Shown here one piece after another: positions 40,897-49,985 of a DNA stretch of 64,000 nucleotides (position 1 is its first letter; every line of letters begins with the position of its first letter). The stretch spans positions 1 through 64,000 of the forward strand of contig DHQB01000002.1 of the NCBI GenBank assembly GCA_002410065.1, in the 5' to 3' direction. The position numbers and the translations under genes are program-made. Under the pieces are notes generated by a model. The model was given only the letters and a program-made list of their open reading frames with translations. It was not told the DNA's origin and made no database searches. The DNA is from Bacteroidales bacterium UBA5349 (GTDB lineage Bacteria; Bacteroidota; Bacteroidia; Bacteroidales; Tenuifilaceae).

Positions 40897-41510
40897 GTAT
40901 CAAATAGATTATCCTGATTAATTATACTCTGCCTTAGGTGATTGTTATAGGCTAATTCTATATCATCTAAGCTATTTAAACCATCATATTCTTTCAGCGA
41001 AATAGTTAGAGATGGCTTTCTGTACCCATAATAATCGGTTAAGCAAGCTGCAAATATAATACGAGTATTGGAGGTTTGTGTTAAGATTCGTTCAATTCCC
41101 TTTCGGAATTGAACATCGAAACTATGCTGACTGCTCAATTTGCCCTGAGGAAACATTAGAAGCAAATTATCGGGATTATTTAAAACCTGAGAGCAGTAAC
41201 TTAAACTTTGGATTATACTTTTAGAGTTTAAGTTCACCGAAAAGGCTCCTACTCTAGTAAAAAACATCCGCTTTGAAAGTTCGTGCTCAAGCATCATAAC
41301 GTGGTAACGTTTTTTGAAAAGAGCCCTATTTAAGTGCCATGCAAAAAAACCATCCCACCAACTAAAATGGTTAGGAATTAAAAGTACAGATCTACCGTCA
41401 GGCTTAATATCACCTGTAATCATAATCTCCCTAAAATCAGTTTTAAGAATTAAACTAATGTATAGGTTAAGTAGCTCACTATGAAATTTTGAATGATTGG
41501 CCTCTATCAC
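40893..41510 (-). CDS. Lysophospholipid acyltransferase-family protein (PlsC-like)
   Basis: A 205-residue acyltransferase. The catalytic HX4D motif is NHFSWWDGFF, and FPQGKLSSQH matches the family FPEG motif with Gln in place of Glu. There is no obvious transmembrane helix. It could acylate lysophosphatidate or, given the coupled glycosyltransferase, a glycolipid or carotenoid sugar. The start is at 41510 after an AT-rich gap of over 300 bases, and it heads the three-gene operon. Confidence 0.85.
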   Translation of the reverse strand: MIEANHSKFHSELLNLYISLILKTDFREIMITGDIKPDGRSVLLIPNHFSWWDGFFAWHLNRALFKKRYHVMMLEHELSKRMFFTRVGAFSVNLNSKSIIQSLSYCSQVLNNPDNLLLMFPQGKLSSQHSFDVQFRKGIERILTQTSNTRIIFAACLTDYYGYRKPSLTISLKEYDGLNSLDDIELAYNNHLRQSIINQDNLFDT

Positions 41511-41807
41511 TACTAACTGAAATTTAATGATGAGTAAAATTAGCTATTTAAAGCGACTGTGAAATAGTGAATTCTATAAAAAAGAAATCACTAAATTATA
41601 TTTAATGAAACCCCGGTTTAAAATATTTATAAGCAAAAAATTGGATTATCGATTTAGTCTTAGTATTTCTAGTGACTATTTTTTTATAGAAAATAGTATA
41701 AATAAGGCTTCTCCATATTTAGTGTTATAAGGAAGTTTTCTATCATGTTTACCTAGATATCAATCTGATTAAACCGAATTTTAGAAGAAACATATACAAA
41801 TTATCAC
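41511..41807. other. Gene-free AT-rich divergent spacer
   Basis: No convincing frame is seen on either strand. The stretch separates the acyltransferase operon (-) from the SulP operon (+) and should hold both promoters; only the plus-strand -7 box is clear. Confidence 0.4.
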
Positions 41808-41815
41808 TAATTTTG
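41808..41815 (+). promoter_or_regulatory. -7 box (TAATTTTG) for the SulP operon
   Basis: A TAnnTTTG match 33 bases upstream of the first ATG of the two-gene operon. Confidence 0.5.
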
Positions 41816-41847
41816 CGCTGATTTTCAAACTCGTAAAACCCAAAACT

Positions 41848-42159
41848 ATGAACAAATATTTAATCATTGGCAGACCAACTGCTTGGGCTATTGCAATAAT
41901 CAATTTAGGCTTTGCAATATATCAAATCCTAAATTTTTCACTAAAATGGGGTCAAGACTTATCGTTGCTTTCAAGTGCATATTGGATAATCCTGACAATT
42001 GGCATTGTGATATTTATAAACGATATTCTATATAGCAAGGTATATCAAAAATGGTTTTGGGTACTTTCCATAATTATTCTAGCACCAATAACACCTATTT
42101 ACTACCTTTTCCAAAGAGATAAACTAATAAGGTTAGGAGAAAAATTTAAAGAGAAATAA
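41848..42159 (+). CDS. Small membrane protein of unknown function
   Basis: A 103-residue protein with about three transmembrane helices (residues 11-28, 42-60 and 68-88). The last ends APITPIYYLFQRDKL, a PxxPxYYL-like turn. I recognise no family. It lies 5 bases upstream of the SulP transporter gene with its own promoter box, so the two are very likely co-transcribed, and it may assist or regulate the transporter. Confidence 0.75.
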   Translation: MNKYLIIGRPTAWAIAIINLGFAIYQILNFSLKWGQDLSLLSSAYWIILTIGIVIFINDILYSKVYQKWFWVLSIIILAPITPIYYLFQRDKLIRLGEKFKEK

Positions 42160-42164
42160 TACAA

Positions 42165-43814
42165 ATGAATACAATTTTTAAACCAAAATTCTTTTCCCTT
42201 TTCCGTGGGGGATACAGCAGGAGTCAGCTACAAAACGATGTACTTGCTGGGATAATAGTGGGTATTGTAGCACTCCCATTGGCTATTGCGTTTGCCATTG
42301 CATCGGGCGTTTCGCCCGAACGCGGATTAATTACAGCTATTGTTGCGGGCTTTCTAGTTTCGGTTTTAGGTGGTAGCCGTGTACAGATTGGAGGCCCCAC
42401 GGGAGCTTTTGTAGTTATTGTATTCGGCATTATCGAGCAATATGGCATTGATGGGTTAATAATATCGACCTTTATGGCAGGTATTTTCCTTATTGCATTC
42501 GGGCTACTCCGCCTAGGTACAATCATTAAATTTATCCCCCATCCCCTAATTGTTGGGTTTACCAGCGGAATAGCTGTAATAATTTTCTCCACTCAAATAA
42601 AAGAGTTCTTTGGATTAGACATTGCCGTGGTTCCATCGGGATTTATTGAAAAATGGGGCGCATATTTCAGTAACCTCAACAGTGTTAATCTTTGGGCCTT
42701 AGCTATTGCGGCTGGTGCAGTACTAATTTCGGTTCACTCTAAACGGATTATCAAAAGGATCCCTGGTTCCTTTATCGCTATAATTCTTATGACCGTTCTA
42801 GCCATGGTGCTTAAATTACCCGTAAGTACCATAGGTTCGGTTTATGGAGATTTGCCAACCACAATAAGCATAAGTTTACCTCATATTGAATTAGGAAGCC
42901 TTTCGCAATACGTAGCCCCAGCCTTTACTATTGCACTACTTGGCGCCATAGAATCATTACTCTCTGCTGTTGTGGCCGATGGGATGATAGGCGGCAACCA
43001 TCGATCTAACACAGAGTTAATTGGTCAAGGAATAGCCAATGTGGCATCATCGTTATTTGGAGGAATACCCGCAACTGGAGCAATTGCACGTACTGCCACC
43101 AACGTTAAGAATGGAGGAAGGACACCTGTTGCTGGAATTGTGCACGCAATCACACTGCTACTAATCGTTCTGTTCTTTGGCAAATGGGCCATTCAAATAC
43201 CGTTGGCTTGTCTTGCAGGTATTCTGGTTGTTGTGGCATATAACATGAGTGAGTGGCGCTCGTTCTACTCAATAGTTAAAGGTTCTCGATACGACATCGC
43301 TGTTCTACTGGCAACATTTTTTCTAACCGTACTAGTTGACTTAACCGTTGCAATACAAATTGGGATGGTTCTTGCCGCTTTACTGTTTATGCAGCGCATA
43401 GCAAATGCCAGTCACGTTGTTGCTGCCGATTCCGACATTGATGCGCTTGAGGATTACTCTGACCTACCAAAAGGTGTTGAGGTTTACGAGATTAAAGGAC
43501 CTTTCTTTTTTGCGGCAGCACAAAAATACAAGGAAACTCTAAAAAGTTTCGGAAAGAAATCAGATATCCTTATTCTACGCATGCGATTTGTTCCGTTTAT
43601 TGATGCAACGGGTATTCACAACTTTAAGGATACAATAAAATACCTTAAGTCGATAAACGTAAAACTTATACTATCTGGAGTTCAACCAGAGGTAAAATTG
43701 GAATTAGAAAAAGCGCGTATCGATTTTTTAATTGGCAGAAATAATATTTGTAGTAGTTATATCGAAGCTAAAGAAGTCGCAATAAAATCGATGGAAGAAA
43801 TAGTAAAAAAGTAA
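42165..43814 (+). CDS. SulP family anion transporter with STAS domain
   Basis: A 549-residue inner-membrane transporter. About 12 to 14 helices start with QNDVLAGIIVGIVALPLAIAFAIASG, the classic first-helix SulP pattern, and include GSRVQIGGPTGAFVVIV and SLFGGIPATGAIARTATN. A C-terminal STAS domain covers about residues 435-545 and carries PFIDATGIHN, with Thr in the position of the phospho-acceptor Ser. The substrate may be sulfate, bicarbonate or another anion; no carbonic anhydrase gene is adjacent. The upstream small membrane protein gene is 5 bases away. Confidence 0.94.
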   Translation: MNTIFKPKFFSLFRGGYSRSQLQNDVLAGIIVGIVALPLAIAFAIASGVSPERGLITAIVAGFLVSVLGGSRVQIGGPTGAFVVIVFGIIEQYGIDGLIISTFMAGIFLIAFGLLRLGTIIKFIPHPLIVGFTSGIAVIIFSTQIKEFFGLDIAVVPSGFIEKWGAYFSNLNSVNLWALAIAAGAVLISVHSKRIIKRIPGSFIAIILMTVLAMVLKLPVSTIGSVYGDLPTTISISLPHIELGSLSQYVAPAFTIALLGAIESLLSAVVADGMIGGNHRSNTELIGQGIANVASSLFGGIPATGAIARTATNVKNGGRTPVAGIVHAITLLLIVLFFGKWAIQIPLACLAGILVVVAYNMSEWRSFYSIVKGSRYDIAVLLATFFLTVLVDLTVAIQIGMVLAALLFMQRIANASHVVAADSDIDALEDYSDLPKGVEVYEIKGPFFFAAAQKYKETLKSFGKKSDILILRMRFVPFIDATGIHNFKDTIKYLKSINVKLILSGVQPEVKLELEKARIDFLIGRNNICSSYIEAKEVAIKSMEEIVKK

Positions 43815-43821
43815 ATTAATA

Positions 43822-43854
43822 AAAGGGGTACAAAACAAAATTTTGTACCCCTTT
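43822..43854. terminator. Bidirectional terminator, 14-bp perfect stem
   Basis: Arms 43822-43835 and 43841-43854 (AAAGGGGTACAAAA/TTTTGTACCCCTTT) pair perfectly around 5 bases, between the convergent SulP (+) and S9 peptidase (-) genes. Confidence 0.85.
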
Positions 43855-43873
43855 ACTTTTATACCCTCAGTGA

Positions 43874-45982
43874 TTACTTCAACCACTTATCTAACCAACC
43901 AAAGAACTCACGCTGCCAAACCACAGAATTTTGTGGTTTGGTAACAAAATGCGTTTCATCGGGAAAAACTAGCAAACGGCTTGGTACGCCCAGTAGTTGT
44001 GCCGCATTAAAAGCTTGTAAACCCTCAGAATAGGCAATGCGAAAATCGTTTTCGCCTACAATAACCATAATTGGAGTATTCCATTTTTGCACTAATTTAT
44101 GTGGGCTATTTGCATAAGTTCGCTGAGCAATTTTGTTATCCTTATCCCAGTATGGTCCACCAAAATCGTGATTTGGGAAGAAGGTTTCCTCAGTTGAAGC
44201 ATAAAAACTCTCAAAATTAAACATTCCATTGTGTGCAATAAACGCTTTGAAACGGTTCTGATGAATACCTGCCAAATAGTAAACGGAATATCCACCATAG
44301 CTTGCTCCAACTGCGCCCAACCTATTCTCGTCAACCCAAGGTTCCTGCTTAACGTTGTCAATGGCACTCAGGTAATCCTGAATATTTTGACCACTGTAAT
44401 CACCAGATATTTGTGCATTCCACTCCTGTCCAAATGATGGAACTCCTCGACGATTAGGCGCTACAACTACGTAGCCGTTAGCTGCCATCATCTGAATATT
44501 CCAACGATAGCTGAAGAACTGACTAACGGTACTCTGAGGGCCACCCTGACAGTACAGCAATGCTGGATACTGCTTATTCTTATCGAAATTAGGGGGCAAG
44601 ACTACCCAAACAAGCATCTGCTTACCATCTGTTGTTTTAATCCATCGCTGGGTAACCTCCCCCATCTTTATATTATCGTAGATGTGCTTATTGATATTGG
44701 TGAGTTGTATCTCTTCGCCCGTTTGGGGATTTATGGCGAAAAGTTCCGTTGCCATACTCATGGTCATTTTCTGTGCTATAAGTGTACCCTTTGCAGTAGC
44801 AAACCATGTATAGTTATGCCAACCATCGGTAATCTTTTTTATCTCGTTCGATTCAATGTTAACGCTGTATATCTGTTCCGTTGCATTAATTCCGCTTATG
44901 AATATCAGGTTTTTCCCGCAACTACCCCATGTAATATTATCAGCATTCTGATCGAAGTCTTTTGTAACGTATTTTCTTTGGCCAGTTTCTAGGTTCATTA
45001 AAAACAACCTATGCTTATCACTCTCGTAGCCTGGAGTTTCCATACTTTGCCAAGCAATTTGCTTTCCATCGGGCGAGAAAACAGGCAGCTGATCGTACCC
45101 CATCATTCCCTCTGTTATATTCTCTGTCAAATTATCCTCAATGTGGTAGAGGTAGATGTCGGCGTTGGTGCTTACGGCTAAATCCTTACCATGAAATTTT
45201 TTGCATGCATATGCAATAATCTTTCCACAGGGGCTCCAAGCAACATCGCTATCGCTAAAATGAGGAGACATGGGCGAGTCCCATGCTTCGCCTTCTAAAA
45301 TATCCTTGGCCTCGCCAATTTGTCCATCATTATACGATGCAACAAAAATATGCCTAAAGCTGCCATCGCGCCAGTAATTCCAATGGCGATACATCATATT
45401 ATCAGAAATGCGGATATTTACTTTTGGCATATCGGGATGCAAATCCTTGGGAGTTTTCTCAATCTGAACATTCATAGTGTACATAATTCTATCGCCAGTG
45501 GGAGAATATGCAAATGAGCTTATCCCTCCGTCAATTTTTGTAATCTGAATTGGGTTTGTACCATCCGCATTCATCTCCCAAAGTTGGGTATCGCCACTTC
45601 GGGTTGACAAGAAGCCTATTTTAGCCCCATCGGGTCGCCATTGCGGACTAAAGCCTTTGGTTTCGTTTGTTGTTAACTCTAAGGGTTCGCCCCCAACAAC
45701 TGGAATTGTAAAGATATTAGTAACCCCCTTATTCGCCTCCATTGAGTATCGGGTAAGGGTAAACAGAATAGTTTGTGCATCGGGAGAAACCTGTGTGCTA
45801 CCAATGCGACCAAATTTCCATAAAACCTCTGGTGTTAGCACACCATTGGCTATCTCCTCTGCCGTTAATTCAACATCCGGAATAATGGGCTCTGATTTTT
45901 GGTTAGTGCCATTCTCTTGGCACGACCACAACGTGGCAAGTAATGCCATAGTTACAAGTGTTTTAAGATTAATTTTCATCAT
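43874..45982 (-). CDS. S9 family prolyl oligopeptidase-type peptidase lipoprotein
   Basis: A 702-residue exported peptidase. A signal ends in a lipobox-like LWSC near residue 20. Residues of roughly 50-430 form a WD40/TolB-like beta-propeller with repeated FSPDGKQIAW-type blades. The alpha/beta-hydrolase domain carries the nucleophile in GASYGGYS near residue 560, Asp in GENDFRIAY and His in DETHFV. It would cleave short peptides in the periplasm, as dipeptidyl-peptidase or acylaminoacyl-peptidase relatives do. The gene is monocistronic. Confidence 0.92.
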   Translation of the reverse strand: MMKINLKTLVTMALLATLWSCQENGTNQKSEPIIPDVELTAEEIANGVLTPEVLWKFGRIGSTQVSPDAQTILFTLTRYSMEANKGVTNIFTIPVVGGEPLELTTNETKGFSPQWRPDGAKIGFLSTRSGDTQLWEMNADGTNPIQITKIDGGISSFAYSPTGDRIMYTMNVQIEKTPKDLHPDMPKVNIRISDNMMYRHWNYWRDGSFRHIFVASYNDGQIGEAKDILEGEAWDSPMSPHFSDSDVAWSPCGKIIAYACKKFHGKDLAVSTNADIYLYHIEDNLTENITEGMMGYDQLPVFSPDGKQIAWQSMETPGYESDKHRLFLMNLETGQRKYVTKDFDQNADNITWGSCGKNLIFISGINATEQIYSVNIESNEIKKITDGWHNYTWFATAKGTLIAQKMTMSMATELFAINPQTGEEIQLTNINKHIYDNIKMGEVTQRWIKTTDGKQMLVWVVLPPNFDKNKQYPALLYCQGGPQSTVSQFFSYRWNIQMMAANGYVVVAPNRRGVPSFGQEWNAQISGDYSGQNIQDYLSAIDNVKQEPWVDENRLGAVGASYGGYSVYYLAGIHQNRFKAFIAHNGMFNFESFYASTEETFFPNHDFGGPYWDKDNKIAQRTYANSPHKLVQKWNTPIMVIVGENDFRIAYSEGLQAFNAAQLLGVPSRLLVFPDETHFVTKPQNSVVWQREFFGWLDKWLK

Positions 45983-46269
45983 AGTTTTCGTTAGTTTGAT
46001 TGTATTCCTACTAATATAACATTACTTCTCTATTATAACCCTCATCAGTATTTCGTATATATCCTAATGGATATTTTATCTAGAATTAATGCTTCTCTCC
46101 TATATCTGTAACTATTAAAATACAAGAAAGAAGCAATCATGTGGTTAAGTTCAGAAATCATTATATACAAAAATATGATATTTTTTTGGGGGATAAGGTA
46201 CAAACAAGGCATAATCGAATAATTTTGATTTACTTTAATTCTTTACTAATCTATTAATTTGCCTTATCA

Positions 46270-47307
46270 ATGAGAGTTTCAGAAAAAATATTTGGATACC
46301 TCCACAACGGTAAAGAGGTAAAACTATTCACATTTATTTCATCCAAAGGTCTAATTATTAGTATTTCGAACTATGGAGGTATCATAACCTCAATACAAAT
46401 GCCCGATAGAAATGGGGTTGTGAAAGAGATTTGTGCAGGTTTTAATTCGTTAGAAAAATACCTTAGCGGGCACCCTCACTTTGGAGTTATTGTGGGTAGA
46501 TATGCCAACCGCATTGCAAAGGGAAAGTTCACGATCAATGAAATTAACTATGAACTCCCAATAAACAATGGTGCTAACCATCTACACGGCGGTAACAATG
46601 GGTTTCACACAAAGTTGTGGGATTATAAAATAGAGAGCAAAAAAAACAACGCTTCCTTAATACTCAATTATCAAAGTGAGCATCTTGAAGAGGGTTATCC
46701 CGGAAATTTGGATGTTACTGTAACCTATAAAATTACCAACGAAAATGCTCTGCATATAAGTTTTAGTGCAAAAACCGATAAACCAACGCATGTAAACCTA
46801 ACTAGCCATGGGTACTTTAATCTTAGCGGTTTTGAGGACAATATACTGGATCATAAGCTAATGATACATGCCAACAAGTACCTAGAGATCGACGAGGAGC
46901 AAATTCCAACAGGAAAATTGGCACCATGTGAAAACACCCCATTCGATTTTCGACAATTTACGTATCTACACAATAGTGTATTAAAGATTCCTGAGGGAAT
47001 TGACCATTGCTTTGAACTTTTAAATGATGGTTCATTGGAGAGTCCGGTAGCAATTCTAAAGCATGAGCCATCGGGTCGCTCAATTTCAGTTTACACAACC
47101 CAACCCGGGTTACAAGTATACACGGGTAACTCATTAGATGGTTCCCTAAAGGGCCATAATGGAACCATTTACAATAAGCACGATGCTATTTGTTTGGAGA
47201 CTCAACATTTTCCCAATTCGCCAAACCAAAGCAGTTTTCCCTCCACATTGCTTAAACCAATGGAAGAATACAGACATGAAGTGAAATATATATTTAAACT
47301 GGACTAA
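46270..47307 (+). CDS. galM: Aldose 1-epimerase (mutarotase)
   Basis: A 345-residue cytosolic enzyme that interconverts alpha and beta anomers of galactose and other aldoses. Signatures are GVIVGRYANRIAKG, NHLHGGNNGFHTKLW with the first catalytic His, THVNLTSHGYFNLSG with the second, GLQVYTGN and the base Glu in ICLETQHFPNSPNQ. There is no signal peptide, unlike some secreted mutarotases. It is a single gene, and no galactose operon surrounds it. Confidence 0.95.
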   Translation: MRVSEKIFGYLHNGKEVKLFTFISSKGLIISISNYGGIITSIQMPDRNGVVKEICAGFNSLEKYLSGHPHFGVIVGRYANRIAKGKFTINEINYELPINNGANHLHGGNNGFHTKLWDYKIESKKNNASLILNYQSEHLEEGYPGNLDVTVTYKITNENALHISFSAKTDKPTHVNLTSHGYFNLSGFEDNILDHKLMIHANKYLEIDEEQIPTGKLAPCENTPFDFRQFTYLHNSVLKIPEGIDHCFELLNDGSLESPVAILKHEPSGRSISVYTTQPGLQVYTGNSLDGSLKGHNGTIYNKHDAICLETQHFPNSPNQSSFPSTLLKPMEEYRHEVKYIFKLD

Positions 47308-47443
47308 AATAAGGTTCGCCAAGTGTTAAATTGTAATAAATATTTAGTTGAGTTCTTATAAAAAACCCAATAAAGGCGAGGCTTTAACGTTTGTTGCCAC
47401 ACATGCAAAACTTTAACAAGTTTTAGGGGTTCAGTAAATGGTT

Positions 47444-47451
47444 TATATTTG
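47444..47451 (+). promoter_or_regulatory. -7 box (TATATTTG) for the GroES-like gene
   Basis: An exact TAnnTTTG match 22 bases upstream of the ATG at 47473. Confidence 0.5.
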
Positions 47452-47472
47452 TATTTCAATAACTAATTGAGC

Positions 47473-47856
47473 ATGGCACTAGCACTTGATACAGAAAATT
47501 TAGAAAAGTTAATTGTAGTTGGCGACCGTGTACTAATTAGACCCAAAAACCCTGAGGAAAGGACAAAGACAGGGTTATTACTTCCGCCAGGAGTTCAGGA
47601 GAAGGAAAAAGTTCAGAGCGGATATGTAATTAAGGTTGGGCCAGGATATCCCATACCCGCAGCCAGCGATTATGATGAACCTTGGCAAAAGAGGAAAGAG
47701 AGCTCAAAGTACTTTCCGCTTCAGGCTCAGGTTGGCGATTTAGCTGTTTATCTGCAGGATAGTGGTACCGAAATTGAATTTATTAATGAGAAGTACGTAG
47801 TTGTTCCATTCCATGCAATTTTATTACTATTGCGCGACGACGGACTTTTTGATTAG
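47473..47856 (+). CDS. Stand-alone GroES-like co-chaperone
   Basis: A 127-residue Cpn10-fold protein: LIVVGDRVLIRPKNPEERTKTGLLLPPG, VQSGYVIKVGPG and FINEKYVVVPFHAILLLL match GroES strands. A longer roof or insert (YPIPAASDYDEPWQKRKESSKYFPLQ, residues about 59-84) distinguishes it from classical GroES of about 95 residues. I chose the ATG at 47473; an in-frame TTG at 47467 would add only two residues. No groEL is beside it, so it is a paralogue that may modify the main chaperonin or have another partner. Confidence 0.85.
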   Translation: MALALDTENLEKLIVVGDRVLIRPKNPEERTKTGLLLPPGVQEKEKVQSGYVIKVGPGYPIPAASDYDEPWQKRKESSKYFPLQAQVGDLAVYLQDSGTEIEFINEKYVVVPFHAILLLLRDDGLFD

Positions 47857-47894
47857 AAAAAAGTATAGGATCTTTTTTTTTAATGCATTATCGA

Positions 47895-47902
47895 TATATT
47901 TG
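47895..47902 (+). promoter_or_regulatory. -7 box (TATATTTG) for the OmpH-like gene
   Basis: An exact TAnnTTTG match about 72 bases upstream of the ATG, preceded by a long T tract that may serve in place of a -33 element. Confidence 0.5.
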
Positions 47903-47973
47903 CGAACAAATCAAGTAAATCAACCTATTGTTTAACACTAACAAATACGTTTGTAGTAAAATCAACTAATGAA

Positions 47974-48591
47974 ATGAAAAAAACTTCACTAATTATTAAT
48001 ATTGTACTAGTTATAGCTGTTGCTGTGCTTTACGTTTTGCATTTTATGGACGCACCTGCTACTACTAAAATCGCCGAAGGAAACGAAGAAGTTGAGGATA
48101 TTGTTAAAGGCGAACAAGCAATAGCTTGGGTTAATATGGATTCGATAATTAGCAAGTACGATATGTACTTCGACATACAAAAAGAATTGGAGTCAAAAGG
48201 ACGCAACATGGAGGTAGATATGACAAATAGAAGTCGAGCCTTTGAAAAAGAGATGATTGCCTCTCAAGACAAAGTTCAGAAAGGTTTAGTTACCCGTTCA
48301 GTTGCTCAGCAAATGCAGCAAGACCTTGCTGCAAAAGAGCAAGAACTATACGCTTATCGTGATGAGCTTAGAATGAGGTTTGCAGAAGAAGAGCAGGTTA
48401 TGCTCAGGAAAATTCAGTATAGCATTACCGATTTTACAAAAAAGTTCAATCAGGATAGGGGTTATGAAGTAATCCTTAGCGGTTCATTTGGAGGTCCATT
48501 ACTCTATGGTCACCCTTCAATTGACATTACTAAAGAGGTGATTGCTGGGCTAAATAAGGAATATCAGGAAAGCAAAGCCCCCAAAAAATAA
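47974..48591 (+). CDS. OmpH/Skp-family periplasmic chaperone
   Basis: A 205-residue protein with an N-terminal hydrophobic segment (residues 5-24, uncleaved anchor or signal) and an OmpH/Skp fold: AWVNMDSIISKYDMYFDIQKELESKG, then a long charged coiled coil and the FNQDRGYEVILSG end. The first motif corresponds to the Skp trimer strand and the coil to the chaperone tentacles. The likely role is holding outer membrane proteins in the periplasm. A terminator follows directly. Confidence 0.9.
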   Translation: MKKTSLIINIVLVIAVAVLYVLHFMDAPATTKIAEGNEEVEDIVKGEQAIAWVNMDSIISKYDMYFDIQKELESKGRNMEVDMTNRSRAFEKEMIASQDKVQKGLVTRSVAQQMQQDLAAKEQELYAYRDELRMRFAEEEQVMLRKIQYSITDFTKKFNQDRGYEVILSGSFGGPLLYGHPSIDITKEVIAGLNKEYQESKAPKK

Positions 48592-48614
48592 TTTGCATAA
48601 AAACACACCAAAAT

Positions 48615-48640
48615 AGCCCCTGGTTTTAGGGGCTTTTTTA
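48615..48640 (+). terminator. Terminator of the OmpH-like gene
   Basis: AGCCCCT (48615-48621) pairs with AGGGGCT (48628-48634), then a T run. The next gene starts only 6 bases later, so that gene must have its own promoter inside this region or depend on read-through. Confidence 0.75.
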
Positions 48641-48645
48641 TTACA

Positions 48646-49911
48646 ATGTACACTAAGTATTTTACGCGCAACAACTTTACACCTAGCATTAACCTTAGTC
48701 CTGACAAAAACCTTGGGCTATGCATTGTACTGCCTTCCTATAACGAAACAGAGCTAGAGGTTGCACTTAATGCTCTTGCAAACTGCAAAAAACCTATCTG
48801 TTCTGTTGAGGTGATAGTTGTTGTAAACTATCCAGAAGGTGCTCCAGCTGAGATTGTAGCCAATGCAATGGAGTGTATTAAAGAAGTTGAAGCCGCAGAC
48901 AGAAACATCAATAATAATAACTTCCGATTTTTAGCAATTCCCGCATTTAATCTCATAAAAAAACATGCAGGTGTAGGGTTAGCCCGAAGAACTGGTATGG
49001 ACGAAGCAGCCTGGCGTTTGTTAAAATCTGAGTGTGATTATAAGATTATAGCCTGTTTTGATGCCGACTCGAGTTGTTCCGAAAATTATCTTTGTGAACT
49101 TGAGCAACTTTGGATAGAGAAACCAGAAACTGCAGCGTGTTCTATTCGTTATGAGCACCCAACTAAAGGTGATAGTTTCTTGCCTGAAATTTACCAAGCC
49201 ATTGCACAATACGAACTACACTTAAGGTACTACGTTGATGCCGGAAGATACATAAACCATCCCTTTTCGTTTCAAACCGTGGGTTCGAGCATGGCCTGTA
49301 GTGCTAACACCTATATTAAGGTAGGTGGAATGAGTAAGAATAAGGCTGGGGAAGATTTTTATTTCTTACAAAAGATAATACCCCACGGAAATTTTGAGGA
49401 ACTCAATTCTGCTATAATCTTCCCTTCCCCCCGCCCATCCGATAGAGTTCCATTTGGCACGGGAAGAGCAATATCAAAGTATATAAACGAGGCACAGCAA
49501 CAATTTCAAACCTACAATTTTGATTCGTTTTTAGGCCTTAAGCCATTTTTAGAAACGGCACCCAGTGTACTTTTTAGTGCTAGCAAAAATACTATTGTCG
49601 AATTGCACAATCAGCAGCCCAAGCCCCTAAGAGATTATCTTGAAATGAATGGCTTTCTGCAAGCCATTCAGGAGATTAATAGCAATACTGCTCATGCTGA
49701 AACTTTTAAGAAAAGGTTTTTTTTGTGGTTTGATGCATTTAAACTACTGAAGTATTTAAACTATGCAAATGAGCATTACTATAAACGAATGCCAATTTGT
49801 ACTGAAGCAACGAAACTTGCGCAAGTACTAAATTTAAATTTTAGCACTGCTAATCCATCGACCATTGAATTGCTGGATACTTATAGGGAATACAATTTAA
49901 GAGAAAGTTGA
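48646..49911 (+). CDS. Family 2 glycosyltransferase-like protein
   Basis: A 421-residue soluble GT-A protein. LCIVLPSYNE begins the nucleotide-sugar-binding fold near residue 26, GVGLARRTGMDEA is near 108, and IACFDADSS gives the metal-binding DxD-type motif near 133. TVGSSMACSANTYIKVGGM and AGEDFYFLQKI correspond to acceptor-side motifs. There are no membrane helices. The substrate is unknown, and the gene is not in a polysaccharide cluster. Only a terminator and 6 bases separate it from the OmpH-like gene. Confidence 0.87.
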   Translation: MYTKYFTRNNFTPSINLSPDKNLGLCIVLPSYNETELEVALNALANCKKPICSVEVIVVVNYPEGAPAEIVANAMECIKEVEAADRNINNNNFRFLAIPAFNLIKKHAGVGLARRTGMDEAAWRLLKSECDYKIIACFDADSSCSENYLCELEQLWIEKPETAACSIRYEHPTKGDSFLPEIYQAIAQYELHLRYYVDAGRYINHPFSFQTVGSSMACSANTYIKVGGMSKNKAGEDFYFLQKIIPHGNFEELNSAIIFPSPRPSDRVPFGTGRAISKYINEAQQQFQTYNFDSFLGLKPFLETAPSVLFSASKNTIVELHNQQPKPLRDYLEMNGFLQAIQEINSNTAHAETFKKRFFLWFDAFKLLKYLNYANEHYYKRMPICTEATKLAQVLNLNFSTANPSTIELLDTYREYNLRES

Positions 49912-49985
49912 TAAGCCTAAAATATCCTAATTAAAATAATTGTTACTTGGCTCTAACTATCTGATAACATGTACAAAGTTTATTA

